The position numbers and the translations under genes were made by a program. The notes below the pieces were generated by a model. It had not been told where the DNA came from, ran no database searches, and saw nothing but the letters and a program-made list of their open reading frames with translations. From Nitrospirota bacterium (lineage in GTDB: Bacteria > Nitrospirota > UBA9217), in NCBI GenBank assembly GCA_035516965.1, contig DATIZR010000019.1, positions 1 to 56,931 on the forward strand: 56,931 nt of DNA. The letters are read 5' to 3'. The number at the start of each line of letters is the position of its first letter. Positions within the stretch are counted from its first letter, which is position 1. This document shows positions 41,183-50,670 of this stretch, one piece after another.

Positions 41183-42535
41183 CTATGTCTCCGCTTTCAG
41201 CCGCTCGATCTCGGCCTTGATAAGCGTCTCGGCGAGATCGGGAACGACTTCCCAAGCCACCTTTTCGATGATGTCGCGGGCGACCTCCTGCACGATCCGG
41301 GACACGGAGCCCTGTACCGCGGCCTCCACTGCGGAGCGCAGCGTCTCCGGGGGTATCTGGGGCGGTTCGAGGGGCGGCAGCGTTGCGAACACCTCCCTGG
41401 ACATGGAAGAGATTGTCGTTTCCGCCATGCGCCGCAGCTCCTGCTCCGACACCGTTGGCGGTTGGAGCGAAGCCATGCTGCCCATTTGTTCTGTGACGAG
41501 CCGCGAGACGGTCCGTTCGACCATGCCCCGGACCTCGTCCTCCGGCATCGGCGGATGCTGGACGGGCGGCATCTTCTCGAACATCTCCCGCGCCATTTTC
41601 GAAACCGCGGCCTCGGCCATGTTCCAGAGGTCGGTCTCCGAGATCGCCGGCTGCTGCACCGCGGCCGAAGCGGGGACTGTTGCCGGTTCCGGCGGGGTCC
41701 ACTCCCGGGCCGCCGGAGCGGGTCTCTTGCCGGGGGCCGGTGCGAACTCCTTTTCCCCATTGACCGTCATATCGAGCGATTCAAAGCTCACGATGTCCTG
41801 GTCCGCTTTCCCGGCCCTGCTCGCCAGGCCGAGTCCCTCACGCATCTCTTCCATGGCCTTCTCACCGATCGGAAGGGAGGTTGACGTTTCGCGGGGCAAC
41901 TGCTCCTCTTCCACCTCTACGACGGGCTCGACCTCGTACACGCCCTCGTCTTCCTCGCCCCCGCCGGGCTTTGTCTTGAGATCGGCCTGGGTGGGCGCTT
42001 CTTCAATGATGGCAAAAATATCTGAGGGGGCCTGCGGCTTCGGCGCGGCCTTCGGCGAAGCAGGCGGAACCGTTGCCGGACGCACGGGGGGCGGCTGCAC
42101 GGGTGACGGCGGCTGAGAGGGCGCCGGACGCACGGCCTCAGGGGCTGGTCCGGCGGCCACCGGCGGTGCTGCGGCAACAGCCTTCTTCACTTTGCTGATG
42201 AGCTCCTGCGACTCGAAAGGTTTCGCGATATGATCACTGATTGAAACTTGTTTGGCCTTCGCCTCGTCGAACACATCGTCGCGGCTCATCATGAGGATCA
42301 CGGGCGTCTTTGTCAGGGCCGGAGACTGCTTCATCCTTCCCGAGAAGCTGTAGCCGTCAACGCGCGGAAGGTCGATGTCCGCGAGCACGACGTGGGGCAG
42401 AAAGCGTCCCGCCTCGCTGAGCGCGGTCTCCCCGTCGCTTACGCACAGAACTTCATACTCTTTTCCCGAAAAAAGCATCTCCACCACCTTCTGGATGGTG
42501 ATGCTTTTGTCAGCCAGCAATATCTTAATCGCCAT
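41183..42535 (-). CDS. Receiver protein with proline-rich linker and C-terminal 32-residue helical repeats
   Basis: The ATG at 42533-42535 (MAIKILLADKSITIQ) gives 450 aa. Residues 1-122 are a receiver (ADKS, phospho-Asp in VVLADIDLPRVDG, Lys in HIAKPFESQEL). Residues about 125-180 are very rich in Pro, Ala and Val, and 180-240 are acidic. Residues 300-395 hold three tandem 32-residue units, each starting near ETDLWNMAE, EDEVRGMVE or EQELRRMAE and closing in a PP-containing turn. A related fourth unit runs into the C-terminal motif KVAWEVVPDLAETLIKAEIE. Similar tails occur in receiver proteins of chemosensory and motility loci of related phyla. It overlaps the CheW gene by 11 bp. It may be a scaffold-type output protein. 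Confidence 0.8.
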   Translation of the reverse strand: MAIKILLADKSITIQKVVEMLFSGKEYEVLCVSDGETALSEAGRFLPHVVLADIDLPRVDGYSFSGRMKQSPALTKTPVILMMSRDDVFDEAKAKQVSISDHIAKPFESQELISKVKKAVAAAPPVAAGPAPEAVRPAPSQPPSPVQPPPVRPATVPPASPKAAPKPQAPSDIFAIIEEAPTQADLKTKPGGGEEDEGVYEVEPVVEVEEEQLPRETSTSLPIGEKAMEEMREGLGLASRAGKADQDIVSFESLDMTVNGEKEFAPAPGKRPAPAAREWTPPEPATVPASAAVQQPAISETDLWNMAEAAVSKMAREMFEKMPPVQHPPMPEDEVRGMVERTVSRLVTEQMGSMASLQPPTVSEQELRRMAETTISSMSREVFATLPPLEPPQIPPETLRSAVEAAVQGSVSRIVQEVARDIIEKVAWEVVPDLAETLIKAEIERLKAET

Positions 42536-42977
42536 GGAGCAACCTTTCAAAATCGAGGATCAGGGCCTCATAGTCCTCGTCGTAGACAAGCCCCTTCACG
42601 AAGCGGGGATTGATGCCCTGCATTTTTTCCGCAGCGGCCGCCTGCTCCTCCAGCTTCGTCATTTTCAGGACGGTATCGACGACGATGCCAAAAGGCCTCC
42701 CGTTCTCCTCCAGCAAAATGATGCTCTGGCCCTTCGGGGTCGAGCCCCCTCCCGCATCGGCGGTGAACCCTATCGGCCCCGGCCTGCCCAGTCCGAGGCG
42801 CTGAACCAGATTATAGACCGGATAGATGGTTCCCCGGTAGTCCAGCAGGCCCTCAACGTACGAATAGGACAGCGGCACCGGGCGGGACGGGCGCCAGGGC
42901 AGGATCTCGATCGCGCCGACAAGCTTGACACCGAACAGCCGCTGAGACAGCAGAAACAACAGATAGCTGTTCGTCAT
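42525..42977 (-). CDS. CheW-like coupling protein 1
   Basis: The 150-aa product is one CheW domain: LLFLLSQRLFGVKLVGAIEI, SYVEGLLDYRGTIYPVYNLV, SIILLEENGRPFGIVVDTVL. A Gly/Pro-rich insertion (about 63-80) separates the halves. It links receptor to kinase. It overlaps the next CheW gene by 4 bp (ATGA-type coupling) and the receiver-repeat gene by 11 bp. Two further CheW proteins are encoded in the operon. Confidence 0.85.
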   Translation of the reverse strand: MTNSYLLFLLSQRLFGVKLVGAIEILPWRPSRPVPLSYSYVEGLLDYRGTIYPVYNLVQRLGLGRPGPIGFTADAGGGSTPKGQSIILLEENGRPFGIVVDTVLKMTKLEEQAAAAEKMQGINPRFVKGLVYDEDYEALILDFERLLHGD

Positions 42978-43384
42978 TGCAACAGCCCTTCCTCATTCAG
43001 CAGCAGGATAAGCTCGCCTTTGTGCCGGATAATGCCGGCATAATACCGCAGCGCGGGGTTCAGCACCCCCGCCGGAAAGGAAGCCGGATTCTGATCGGCG
43101 TCTATGATCTCCGCGACTGCATCCACGAGCAGACCGATGACGCCCTTGATACCCTTGAGCACGAGCAAGACACCGCCGGCCTTGCCGGAAAGATTGAAGA
43201 TCTTCTTGGGGTTCAGGACCGGGATCGATTTTCCTCGGAACGCGACCTTGCCCTCGAACATCGAGGTGAGACCGCCGTCCTTCTGGATCTCGCGGGGAAG
43301 CGTGATCTCCAACAGCTTGGTAATCGGAACGGCGAAGCTCCCCCCGTCCAGTGATAATATCAAAAAACGTCTGCCTTCGTCCAT
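42974..43384 (-). CDS. CheW-like coupling protein 2
   Basis: The 136-aa CheW-domain protein reads FLILSLDGGSFAVPITKLLE, FEGKVAFRGKSIPVLNPKKI, GVLLVLKGIKGVIGLLVDAV and ends in NEEGLLQ. It lies 12 bp after the CheA stop. It lacks recognisable extra domains. Together with its neighbour it may replace the single CheW of flagellar systems or serve a second receptor. Confidence 0.85.
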   Translation of the reverse strand: MDEGRRFLILSLDGGSFAVPITKLLEITLPREIQKDGGLTSMFEGKVAFRGKSIPVLNPKKIFNLSGKAGGVLLVLKGIKGVIGLLVDAVAEIIDADQNPASFPAGVLNPALRYYAGIIRHKGELILLLNEEGLLQ

Positions 43385-43396
43385 AGCGGTTTGAGC

Positions 43397-46129
43397 TTAT
43401 GCGCGGTGTGCCAGAGTGGCGCCGCTCAGGAGCTTTTTGAGCGCCCCGAGCATTTCCTGTTCTTCGAAGGGTTTTACCAGGTAGTCCTGCGCGCCCATCT
43501 CGATGGCCTTCTGCCGGTGCTTCTCGCCGGCCCTCGAGGTGAGCACGATTACGGGGATGTTCATGAGCGCCGGATTGCGCTTCATCTCGGCAATCAGGTC
43601 ATAGCCGTGCATGACGGGCATTTCCAGATCGGTGATCACCGCATCGAACTTGACGCGGCCCATGATGTTCAGCGCCTCCATGCCGTCGGGCGCCACCTCC
43701 ACTTCATAGCCGGTCCGGTCCAGGAAGCGCTGAACATATTTCCGGATACTGATCGAATCATCGACAACCAGGACCCGGGGCTTGCGCCGCGCCGCCTCCG
43801 GCGAGATGGCCTCCCGGGCGGCGATGAAACTCGCCTTGGCGGCCATTGCGGACTCGTCGCCGAAAAGCGTCGCGATATTGAGGATGAGCCGGACGTTCCC
43901 CTCGCCGGAGATCGTAGCGCCGGAGAACATCTTGACGCCCCGCAGGTAATCGCCGAGGGACTTCACCACAATCTCCTCGCGCCCGACAATGTCTTCGACC
44001 ATCACGGCGATCCGTTTTTCCGCCATGCCGAGGATGAGCGTCGGGTGCCGGAACGTCTCCTCTTTCTGGGGAAACTTGCCGACGTTCAGCAGGTCGTTCA
44101 GCATGAGCAGCCTGACGAGCGTGCCGCGCAGATTCACCATCTCCTCGCCGGCGGCGCGCTGAATATCCTTAAAGGAAAACCGGGTCGTTTCCTCCACGAG
44201 GTTCATCGGCACCGCCAGCTCCTGGTCCTTGAACTTCACGATCAGCGCCTGGGCAATGGCAAGCGTGAGCGGAAGCCTGATCACGAATTTGGTCCCGACG
44301 CCCTTTTCGGTCTTTATCTCGATCCTGCCGTTGATCTTCGCGAGGTGCGTCGACACCACATCCATCCCGACACCGCGGCCCGAGATCTTCCCGACGCTCT
44401 GTGCCGTGGAAAAGCCGGGGCGGAAGATCAGGTTCAGGGCTTCCAGGTCGGTGAGGTTCTGCGCCTCGGCCGGGCTCATGAACCCCTTGTCTGCGGCGGT
44501 CTGCCGGAGGACTGCCGGATCCATGCCGCGGCCGTCATCCTCGATCTCAAGGATGATGCTGTTGCCTTCGTGGCGGGCCTTCATGATGAACGAACCGACC
44601 GGCTCCTTGCCGAGCCTTCTCCGCTCCTCGGCGGGCTCGATGCCGTGGGAAATGGCGTTCCTGACCATGTGCATCATCGGGTCGGATATGATCTCAAAAA
44701 TAGTCTTGTCGATCTTCGTCTCGCCGCCTGAGACCACCATGTTGACCTGCTTGTTCTCTTCCCCGGCCAGATCGCGCACCGGCCGCTGAAACATCTGGTA
44801 CAGCCGGTCCACGTCCACCATGCGTGCACGGGTGATCTCATCCTGAAGGTTCGTCGTGATCGTCGAGATGCGCGCCGTGTCGAGCTCGAAGGAGTCGAAG
44901 AAGCCCGCAAGCTCGGTCATGATCTCGTTCATATCGTTCGTGATCTCCGTGAGCTTCCGGGAAAGCAGGTTGAAATCATCATAGCGGTCGAACTCGAGAT
45001 CCATGAAGTCGCTCGATGGTTGAACGACCTGCTCCGGCTCCGCCGTGCCGTACGTAAGCGTATACTCGTATTTCTCCTCGAACTTCTTGATCTCATGCAG
45101 CAGCCGGTTCTGGCTGAATGCCAGCTCCTCGCGGAGCGTCTTGATGAACTCCACTTGGCGCGCAAGCCGGTTCCTGTTCACGACCATCTCGCCGACGAGG
45201 TTCATCAGATTGTCGAGCCGTTCGATGTTGACGCGAATGAACTGCTTCTCGACTTCCCCAGCGTCGGAGGCCCGCCTCCCGAGCCCTCTCTTTTCCTGGA
45301 TGCCGGAACGCTTGGACTCCTCGATCTCCTGCTTCAGGGAAGCCCCGTCCTCCCTGGGCAGCGCAGCAGGTTCGGGCCCCGGAGCCGGAGGGGCCACGGC
45401 AGCAGGAACGCCGGACACGGGCGGAGTTGACAGCGCTGATACCGGCGGCTTCGGTGCAGGCATTGGGGGTTTTGCAGGCTCCCTGTCAGCGATGCGTTCT
45501 CCCGAGACCTCTTCATCGATTTCAAAAGTTCGTTCCCAGGCGAGGTCCAGGTCGTCCTTGGCCTGTGATGCCTGTGCAGGCGGTGGAGCACTCTTCGACG
45601 GAGCCGGGGCAGCCATCTCAGCGTCCGTCTTTGCCGGAGCTTGGACCGCCTTTTCCGGAGCCGGTTTCGCCGGCGGGGCTGCGGGTTTTTCCGTACTCGT
45701 CGGGGCCGGGGCGGCCTGGCCCGTTCCCGCTTGCACCTTGGCGATGATGTCCTTGTAGGATTGGGTGATGCTGTTGACGACGAGGGGGTCTTCAGCCTGG
45801 TTTGCGGCCACGCCGTCAACCATCAGCTTGGCTGCATCAACACTGTCGAAGAGAAAATTCAGGGTCTCTTTCTGGATCGGGATGGACCCGGCCCGGAACT
45901 GTCCGAGCATGTCCTCTGCCTTGTGCGCCACATCGCTGATCCCCTGATAGCCCATCATCGCAGCGGAACCCTTCAGGGTATGCGCCGCGCGGAACAGCTC
46001 ATCGATGATCGAACTGTCGTTCGGGTCCTTCTCAAGGGACAGCAGTCCCTTGTTGAGGTTCTGGATGTGCTCACCGGCCTCGATCAGAAAAAACTCGATG
46101 ATGCCTGATTTGTCGAAGGGGGCAGCCAT
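43397..46129 (-). CDS. cheA: CheA-type histidine kinase with C-terminal receiver
   Basis: The 910-aa hybrid kinase starts with an Hpt domain (residues about 8-110; phosphoacceptor His50 in LFRAAHTLKGSAAMMG). A long Pro/Ala/Lys-rich linker (about 135-270) follows. The P3 dimerisation helix pair has RLDNLMNLVGEMVVNRNRLA. The HATPase has MVRNAISHGIEPAEERRRLG, EIEDDGRGMD and GRGVGMDVVSTHLAKINGRI. The CheW-like P5 domain has LALVK-type strands (AIAQALIVKFKDQELAVPMN). The receiver (about 775-900) has its phospho-Asp in DAVITDLEMPVMHG. This arrangement is seen in FrzE and ChpA/PilL-type systems rather than the flagellar CheA. It starts 5 bp after the MCP stop. Confidence 0.93.
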   Translation of the reverse strand: MAAPFDKSGIIEFFLIEAGEHIQNLNKGLLSLEKDPNDSSIIDELFRAAHTLKGSAAMMGYQGISDVAHKAEDMLGQFRAGSIPIQKETLNFLFDSVDAAKLMVDGVAANQAEDPLVVNSITQSYKDIIAKVQAGTGQAAPAPTSTEKPAAPPAKPAPEKAVQAPAKTDAEMAAPAPSKSAPPPAQASQAKDDLDLAWERTFEIDEEVSGERIADREPAKPPMPAPKPPVSALSTPPVSGVPAAVAPPAPGPEPAALPREDGASLKQEIEESKRSGIQEKRGLGRRASDAGEVEKQFIRVNIERLDNLMNLVGEMVVNRNRLARQVEFIKTLREELAFSQNRLLHEIKKFEEKYEYTLTYGTAEPEQVVQPSSDFMDLEFDRYDDFNLLSRKLTEITNDMNEIMTELAGFFDSFELDTARISTITTNLQDEITRARMVDVDRLYQMFQRPVRDLAGEENKQVNMVVSGGETKIDKTIFEIISDPMMHMVRNAISHGIEPAEERRRLGKEPVGSFIMKARHEGNSIILEIEDDGRGMDPAVLRQTAADKGFMSPAEAQNLTDLEALNLIFRPGFSTAQSVGKISGRGVGMDVVSTHLAKINGRIEIKTEKGVGTKFVIRLPLTLAIAQALIVKFKDQELAVPMNLVEETTRFSFKDIQRAAGEEMVNLRGTLVRLLMLNDLLNVGKFPQKEETFRHPTLILGMAEKRIAVMVEDIVGREEIVVKSLGDYLRGVKMFSGATISGEGNVRLILNIATLFGDESAMAAKASFIAAREAISPEAARRKPRVLVVDDSISIRKYVQRFLDRTGYEVEVAPDGMEALNIMGRVKFDAVITDLEMPVMHGYDLIAEMKRNPALMNIPVIVLTSRAGEKHRQKAIEMGAQDYLVKPFEEQEMLGALKKLLSGATLAHRA

Positions 46130-46134
46130 AGGGT

Positions 46135-48000
46135 TTATTCGACAAAGCCGAGCTTGATCTCCTCGTCACTCGTAGTGATCTGCTCGGTCACCGGCGGAAG
46201 GCCCTCCAGCTCAGGGAGCTCATGTTCGATCGGCTGTCTGATGATGCCTTCCTTGAGCTTGAACCTGCCGATGGCGTCGATGAGCCGCTTGGAGAGCTCG
46301 GCCAGCTTGCCGATCGTGGAGACCGTGTCCTGCACGCCGTGAGTCGTCTCCTGGGTCTGCTTCAGGATGCTGTCCATGGCGTGCGCCACGCTCTCCGTTG
46401 ATTTCACCTGGTCCGTCGCGGCCCGGGTAATGTCCGTCATGAGCGTCGCTGTCTGCTTCACGATCTGCTCGATCTCGCGGAGCGCCGAACCGGCCTGGTC
46501 GGCCAGCCTGGTTCCCTCTTCCACTTCGCGGGTTCCTTCCTCCATGACCGTCACGGCCTCGCTCGTTTCCACCTGGATGCCCTTGATGAGCCCCGTGATG
46601 TCCTTCGTGGCGCGGGCGGCGCGTTCCGCCAGTTTCCGCACTTCATCGGCAACGACTGCGAAGCCCTTACCCTGCTCGCCGGCGCGCGCGGCCTCGATTG
46701 CTGCATTGAGCGCCAGCAGGTTTGTCTGGGTCGCGATCTCGTTGATCACTTCGATGATGGCCCCGATCTCGAGCGAGCGTTCGCCCAGTCCCTTGATCTT
46801 CTTCCCCGTGGTCTGCACCGCAGCCCTGATGCGCTGCATACCCTTGATCGTCTCTGCCACGGATGCTCCGCCCTTGACCGCCGCCTGGGTTGCATTGAGA
46901 GACGTCTGGGTCGCGGCGTCAGCGTTCTCGGCCATGCGCTGCGTCGTATGGGACATGGAGTTCACGGCCGTCGACACTTCCATGATCTGCGAAGCCTGCT
47001 GCTCGGTGCCCAGCCGCATGCGTTCCGACGACTGCAGGATTTCCGAGGTCGAGCGCTGGATCTCGCTGGCCACATTGCTTGCCTGGGTAACAAGGTTGGT
47101 AAGACCGGTGATCATGAGGTTGAACGCGTCAGCCACGGAGCCTAGGGCGTCGGCGGTCACTTCGGCCTTGACCGTCAGATCGCCTTCAGCCGCCGTACTC
47201 ACGACGGAGAGGAGGTCCATGACCTGATGCTGCATCTTGTCCCGGTCGCTTTCGGTCTGGATCAAGCCCTGGAGTCGGTCGATCGTCTGGTTGAATGTGT
47301 CGCCGAGCTGGCCCAGCTCGTCGCCGCGTTTCACGGTCGCCTTCCTTGTCAGATCGCCTCGGCCCAGCGCCTCGGCCACGCGCATCAGATCCCTGACCGG
47401 CGCAATCGTCCTTGCCGCAGCCCACATGGTGAGGATCGAGAGCAACAGGAGGGACCCGGCGCCGACGATCATGATCTTGTACAGCAGATTCCTGATGTTG
47501 TTCTTGATCTGCGTCATATTGAGACCCACGTGCACAGAGCCAAGCGTGCCGCCCGCGATCGGGGAGGCGATATCGATCACCTCGGTCACAATGTCCCTGA
47601 TCGTAATGTTCGCCGCCTGGGTGCTGAAGGGCATGCCGGGCTTCAGGATGTTGATCGATTGAAGCACGCTCGGGACCGCATTGCCCTCGAAGGATGAGGA
47701 GATGACCCTGCCCCGTCCGTCACGGATGAAACAGTACGCGACATCGGGCTGGCTGATAGCCTCGCCCTGGACGAACTGGAGGGCGTTGAGGTCCTCCACC
47801 TGGACCGGCTCCGCGGCCTTCACGCTCAAGCCGTCAGCCAGGATCAGTGTTTTGTTGATCGATTCGTCGCGGAGCGTTACCTGGATCTGATTGTATATGT
47901 AGAACAGGATGCTGGCGCCGAAGATGATGGACATGGTCAGAATCATGAGCACGATTTTGGTCCGGATGCTCATCCGGTAGAATGGACTTCGTATCTTCAT
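46135..48000 (-). CDS. Methyl-accepting chemotaxis protein with double HAMP
   Basis: The 621-aa receptor has a basic N-terminus, TM1 (about 14-36), a periplasmic sensor of about 135 residues, and TM2 (about 173-195). A HAMP domain ([20 protein letters not shown]) and a second HAMP-like unit (about 255-305, [19 protein letters not shown]) follow. The MA signalling domain has the hairpin tip [20 protein letters not shown] followed by [20 protein letters not shown]. It ends with an acidic tail and no CheR-docking pentapeptide. The layout recalls PilJ. It is the only receptor in the operon. Confidence 0.92.
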   Translation of the reverse strand: MKIRSPFYRMSIRTKIVLMILTMSIIFGASILFYIYNQIQVTLRDESINKTLILADGLSVKAAEPVQVEDLNALQFVQGEAISQPDVAYCFIRDGRGRVISSSFEGNAVPSVLQSINILKPGMPFSTQAANITIRDIVTEVIDIASPIAGGTLGSVHVGLNMTQIKNNIRNLLYKIMIVGAGSLLLLSILTMWAAARTIAPVRDLMRVAEALGRGDLTRKATVKRGDELGQLGDTFNQTIDRLQGLIQTESDRDKMQHQVMDLLSVVSTAAEGDLTVKAEVTADALGSVADAFNLMITGLTNLVTQASNVASEIQRSTSEILQSSERMRLGTEQQASQIMEVSTAVNSMSHTTQRMAENADAATQTSLNATQAAVKGGASVAETIKGMQRIRAAVQTTGKKIKGLGERSLEIGAIIEVINEIATQTNLLALNAAIEAARAGEQGKGFAVVADEVRKLAERAARATKDITGLIKGIQVETSEAVTVMEEGTREVEEGTRLADQAGSALREIEQIVKQTATLMTDITRAATDQVKSTESVAHAMDSILKQTQETTHGVQDTVSTIGKLAELSKRLIDAIGRFKLKEGIIRQPIEHELPELEGLPPVTEQITTSDEEIKLGFVE

Positions 48001-48061
48001 AAGTGTCTGCTCCTTCGCTCGAATTAGGTTTGTACAGCACGAGCTGCCCGAATTTCAGGAA

Positions 48062-48553
48062 TCACTCCAGCTTGATCTCTTCGATGATCTGCTCGACGTT
48101 CAACAGGCCTGCCACGCCCTCTTCCCGCTGAATGACGCTTTTTAAAAAGCGGCTGCGGCTCTTGCCGGGCTGGGCACTCGCGTCAGCGGGCATCGCGAGC
48201 ACTCTGCTGACGGGCACGGCGATCACCTCGGAGACATTGTCGACGACGATGCCGAGCGTCACTGCCCGGTGCCTGATGATCGCGATCTGATTCGGGGATG
48301 ACTGCCGCGGCAGGGAAAGCGCCGCACGGATGTCAACAATCGGAACTATGTTGCCTCGGAGATTCATGACCCCGAGTACGTGCGGTGGAGTGGTAGGGAC
48401 GGGAAATATCTTTTGAGAGATGATGATTTCTGTCAGCAGTTCAACCGGAATGGCATAGAGGTCCTCGCCCATACTGAAGAGGCAGACCCGGATGTCCTCC
48501 TCCCGTATTTCATGGGTCACTCCGGCGCTTACATCAGTGTCGATCTCGGCCAA
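48062..48553 (-). CDS. CheW-like coupling protein 3
   Basis: The 163-aa CheW domain protein reads EDIRVCLFSMGEDLYAIPVE, PPHVLGVMNLRGNIVPIVDI and TLGIVVDNVSEVIAVPVSRV. It ends in an extended tail FLKSVIQREEGVAGLLNVEQ. It is closest to classical CheW in length. It lies between the CheY-like regulator and the MCP. Confidence 0.88.
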   Translation of the reverse strand: MAEIDTDVSAGVTHEIREEDIRVCLFSMGEDLYAIPVELLTEIIISQKIFPVPTTPPHVLGVMNLRGNIVPIVDIRAALSLPRQSSPNQIAIIRHRAVTLGIVVDNVSEVIAVPVSRVLAMPADASAQPGKSRSRFLKSVIQREEGVAGLLNVEQIIEEIKLE

Positions 48554-48571
48554 ACGGCACCCCTCCTCGGA

Positions 48572-48931
48572 TCAGATGTACTTTTTCACGGCCTTCAGCA
48601 GGTCTTCCGGCTTGAACGGCTTGGTTAAATACTCATCGGCGCCCTGTTTCATCCCCCAGAACTTATCGCTCTCCTGGTCTTTCGAGGTGACCATGATGAC
48701 GGGGATGTTCTTGAACTGGTCATTGGTCTTGATGTCCCTGCAGACCTGGAAGCCATTCTTCTTCGGCATGATCACATCGAGAATGATAAGGTCGATCTTC
48801 TCGGACTTTACCTTTTCCTCGGCGGCTTCACCGTCCATCACGGTCACCAGCGTATGGCCTGTCGGCTGCAAAGCCGCCTGGAATATCTGGAGCTCCGCCA
48901 AGCTGTCGTCCGCTATGAGTATTTTGGCCAT
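48572..48931 (-). CDS. CheY/PilH-like response regulator
   Basis: The 119-aa receiver-only protein has the acidic site ADDS at 7-10, phospho-Asp in LIILDVIMPKKNGFQVCRDI, Thr in VIMVTSKDQES and Lys in EYLTKPFKPEDLLKAV. The KKNGFQVCRDIK signature is typical of PilH/PilG-like regulators of twitching-type chemosensory systems. GGAGAACACA precedes the ATG. It has its own AT-rich upstream region with promoter-like sequences and may be transcribed separately as well as from the operon promoter. Confidence 0.88.
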   Translation of the reverse strand: MAKILIADDSLAELQIFQAALQPTGHTLVTVMDGEAAEEKVKSEKIDLIILDVIMPKKNGFQVCRDIKTNDQFKNIPVIMVTSKDQESDKFWGMKQGADEYLTKPFKPEDLLKAVKKYI

Positions 48932-48959
48932 TGTGTTCTCCTTTTTTCAGCACGCAAAG

Positions 48960-48997
48960 AGTATACAAAAATTAACATATTTCTTTTGTAGTGTCAA
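48960..48997 (-). promoter_or_regulatory. Putative promoter upstream of the PilH-like gene
   Basis: On the minus strand TTGACA (48992-48997) is followed by GTTAAT at 15 bp spacing, and further down by TATACT (48960-48965). The region is markedly AT-rich. The exact -10 is uncertain. Confidence 0.45.
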
Positions 48998-49036
48998 GTT
49001 TTCCTTTTATTCCTGCAGGTTCCGGGCGCTCTTCTT

Positions 49037-50359
49037 TTATTTCCGTTTCCGGATCAGATTCACGGAGAGAAGGATGAACATGCTCTTCGCCACATCGAAC
49101 TCGCTCAGACAGGACAGGTCGATGATCTCCTGAATCGTCCGCCTGCCGTCGATGAGGGAGAAGACCGTCATGTCCGTATCGCTCATGCCCCGCGTCGTCA
49201 GCTCCTCGGCATTCCCGATCATGGCCTCGAAGACCGCCGCGAAGCTCGGGATCTTCTGCTGGATCAGGGTCCACTCGTCAGCCCGGCGCGCGCCCTCGAG
49301 AAGCAGGTCGTCAACCTTGATCTGGAGCTGTGTCGTGAACTGGGGCGGCGACGATCTCTCGAAGACAAAGTCGCCATCGCGCCAGGACATGACCCTGTAG
49401 ACGGCGGACTCGGTATGCCTGCGGAGGCACTCCCCGAAGGTCTTCAGGTCGAGCAGCTTCTCCTGGGCAAGCACGCTGTCGATCGGCTTTGCCGTCATTT
49501 CGGCGATGCGCTCGACGTATTTCAGGCTCTCTTCGGCCAACCGGCACGTTTTTTTGAGCAGCGCTTCGATACCACCGTCCTGTCCACTATAGGATGAGGC
49601 AAACACGACAGCCCCGTCACGGAAATAAATGTCGGCATGCTCGTTCTGGCGGGAGATGGCAAGCTTGCCGGTCTGACGCTGCAAGCCGAGCATCTGCATC
49701 ACCTCGACGATCCGGAAGCTCGCGAGGTTGCCCTGGATGCCGGCATTGGTAGGTGCCGGTCCCTTCCCGAGTTCCTGCCGGATGATGTCGGGAAGCCTCA
49801 TGCGGACGAACTCTTCGAGTGTCTTTTCCACAATATCCCGGACCAGAGCTTCCAGTCCCGATGACTGCGCTGCGGCGGCATAGGCCGGTTGAGCCGGTGA
49901 AGGCGAGGACGGGGCGGCGGGAGCAGCGGGAGAAGCCCTCTTTACTTCGCGGGCCGTTTTCGCCTGTGCGGCGGCTTTTCGCCCGTCGATGACCTCGCGG
50001 ATCTTTGCGAGAAGCTCCTCCGGTTGAAAGGGCTTCGTAAAATATTCGGTGATGCCAAGAACGTCGATGAACTTGCTCCCGACCTTGTCGCCCTTTGACG
50101 TTACGAGGATGATGGGAGTGTCCTGGAATTCCGGGTCTTCCTTCAGAGTCTTGCATACCTGGAACCCGTTCATCTTGGGCATCACGAAGTCGACGAGGAT
50201 AACCTCGGGCTTTTCCGCCTTGGCCATGGCGATGCCTGCCTCGCCGTCGGAGGCAAGGACGACCTTGTATCCTTGAGACGACAGGATCATCTCGATCAAC
50301 CGCTGGACCGTCGGGCTGTCGTCTATGTTTAATATTTTTTCCCCAGCCAACCTAGTCAC
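49037..50359 (-). CDS. Receiver - PATAN/DUF4388 response regulator
   Basis: The start is a GTG at 50357-50359. The 440-aa product has a receiver (residues 1-127; DDSP at 13-16, phospho-Asp in VILVDFVMPKMNG, Lys in YFTKPFQPEEL) and an Ala/Pro-rich linker (130-165). A helical segment EALVRDIVEKTLEEFVRMRL follows, then a DUF4388/PATAN domain (about 205-330: QGNLASFRIVEVMQMLGLQR, TGKLAISRQNEHADIYFRDG). A C-terminal helical region ends in SLIDGRRTIQEIIDLSCLSE. PATAN receivers occur in motility and exopolysaccharide regulation, for example in phototaxis and type IV pili control. It is the first gene of the operon. Confidence 0.87.
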   Translation of the reverse strand: MTRLAGEKILNIDDSPTVQRLIEMILSSQGYKVVLASDGEAGIAMAKAEKPEVILVDFVMPKMNGFQVCKTLKEDPEFQDTPIILVTSKGDKVGSKFIDVLGITEYFTKPFQPEELLAKIREVIDGRKAAAQAKTAREVKRASPAAPAAPSSPSPAQPAYAAAAQSSGLEALVRDIVEKTLEEFVRMRLPDIIRQELGKGPAPTNAGIQGNLASFRIVEVMQMLGLQRQTGKLAISRQNEHADIYFRDGAVVFASSYSGQDGGIEALLKKTCRLAEESLKYVERIAEMTAKPIDSVLAQEKLLDLKTFGECLRRHTESAVYRVMSWRDGDFVFERSSPPQFTTQLQIKVDDLLLEGARRADEWTLIQQKIPSFAAVFEAMIGNAEELTTRGMSDTDMTVFSLIDGRRTIQEIIDLSCLSEFDVAKSMFILLSVNLIRKRK

Positions 50360-50383
50360 CCGATACCGTAACGCCGCGGAAAT

Positions 50384-50411
50384 ATTAACATGTTAGGAAA
50401 GTCGCTGTCAA
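50384..50411 (-). promoter_or_regulatory. Putative promoter of the chemosensory operon
   Basis: TTGACA (50406-50411), 16 bp, then GTTAAT (50384-50389) read on the minus strand; the start codon is 25 bp downstream of the -10. The pair ATGTTAAT / TTGACA also occurs upstream of the PilH-like gene. Confidence 0.55.
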
Positions 50412-50485
50412 CAACTATATCCTATTTTAAACCTTCTGCCGACTACATTTCTTGGTGAAGATATGGGCGGGAAATGACGACTGCT

Positions 50486-50509
50486 CCGCTGACCGGTACC
50501 GATCAGCGG
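50486..50509. other. Short inverted repeat downstream of icd
   Basis: CCGCTGA and TCAGCGG pair around a loop that itself contains CGGTACCG. It could end the icd transcript, but no U-run follows. The rest of the 50412-50670 interval shows no gene. Confidence 0.35.
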
Positions 50510-50670
50510 TCAGGCGTGACGGGGCGGCTGCATTTTTCCCAACGGGGATAGTGGCAAGCAGGACTTCTCGTCTGACTGGGTATGCCGACGAGACTCGAGC
50601 AGCGAAAAATATCCAGATTCGGAGGCATTTCTCATCTCCGCGTGTCGCCCATGCAGTCGATCCAGAGTCA

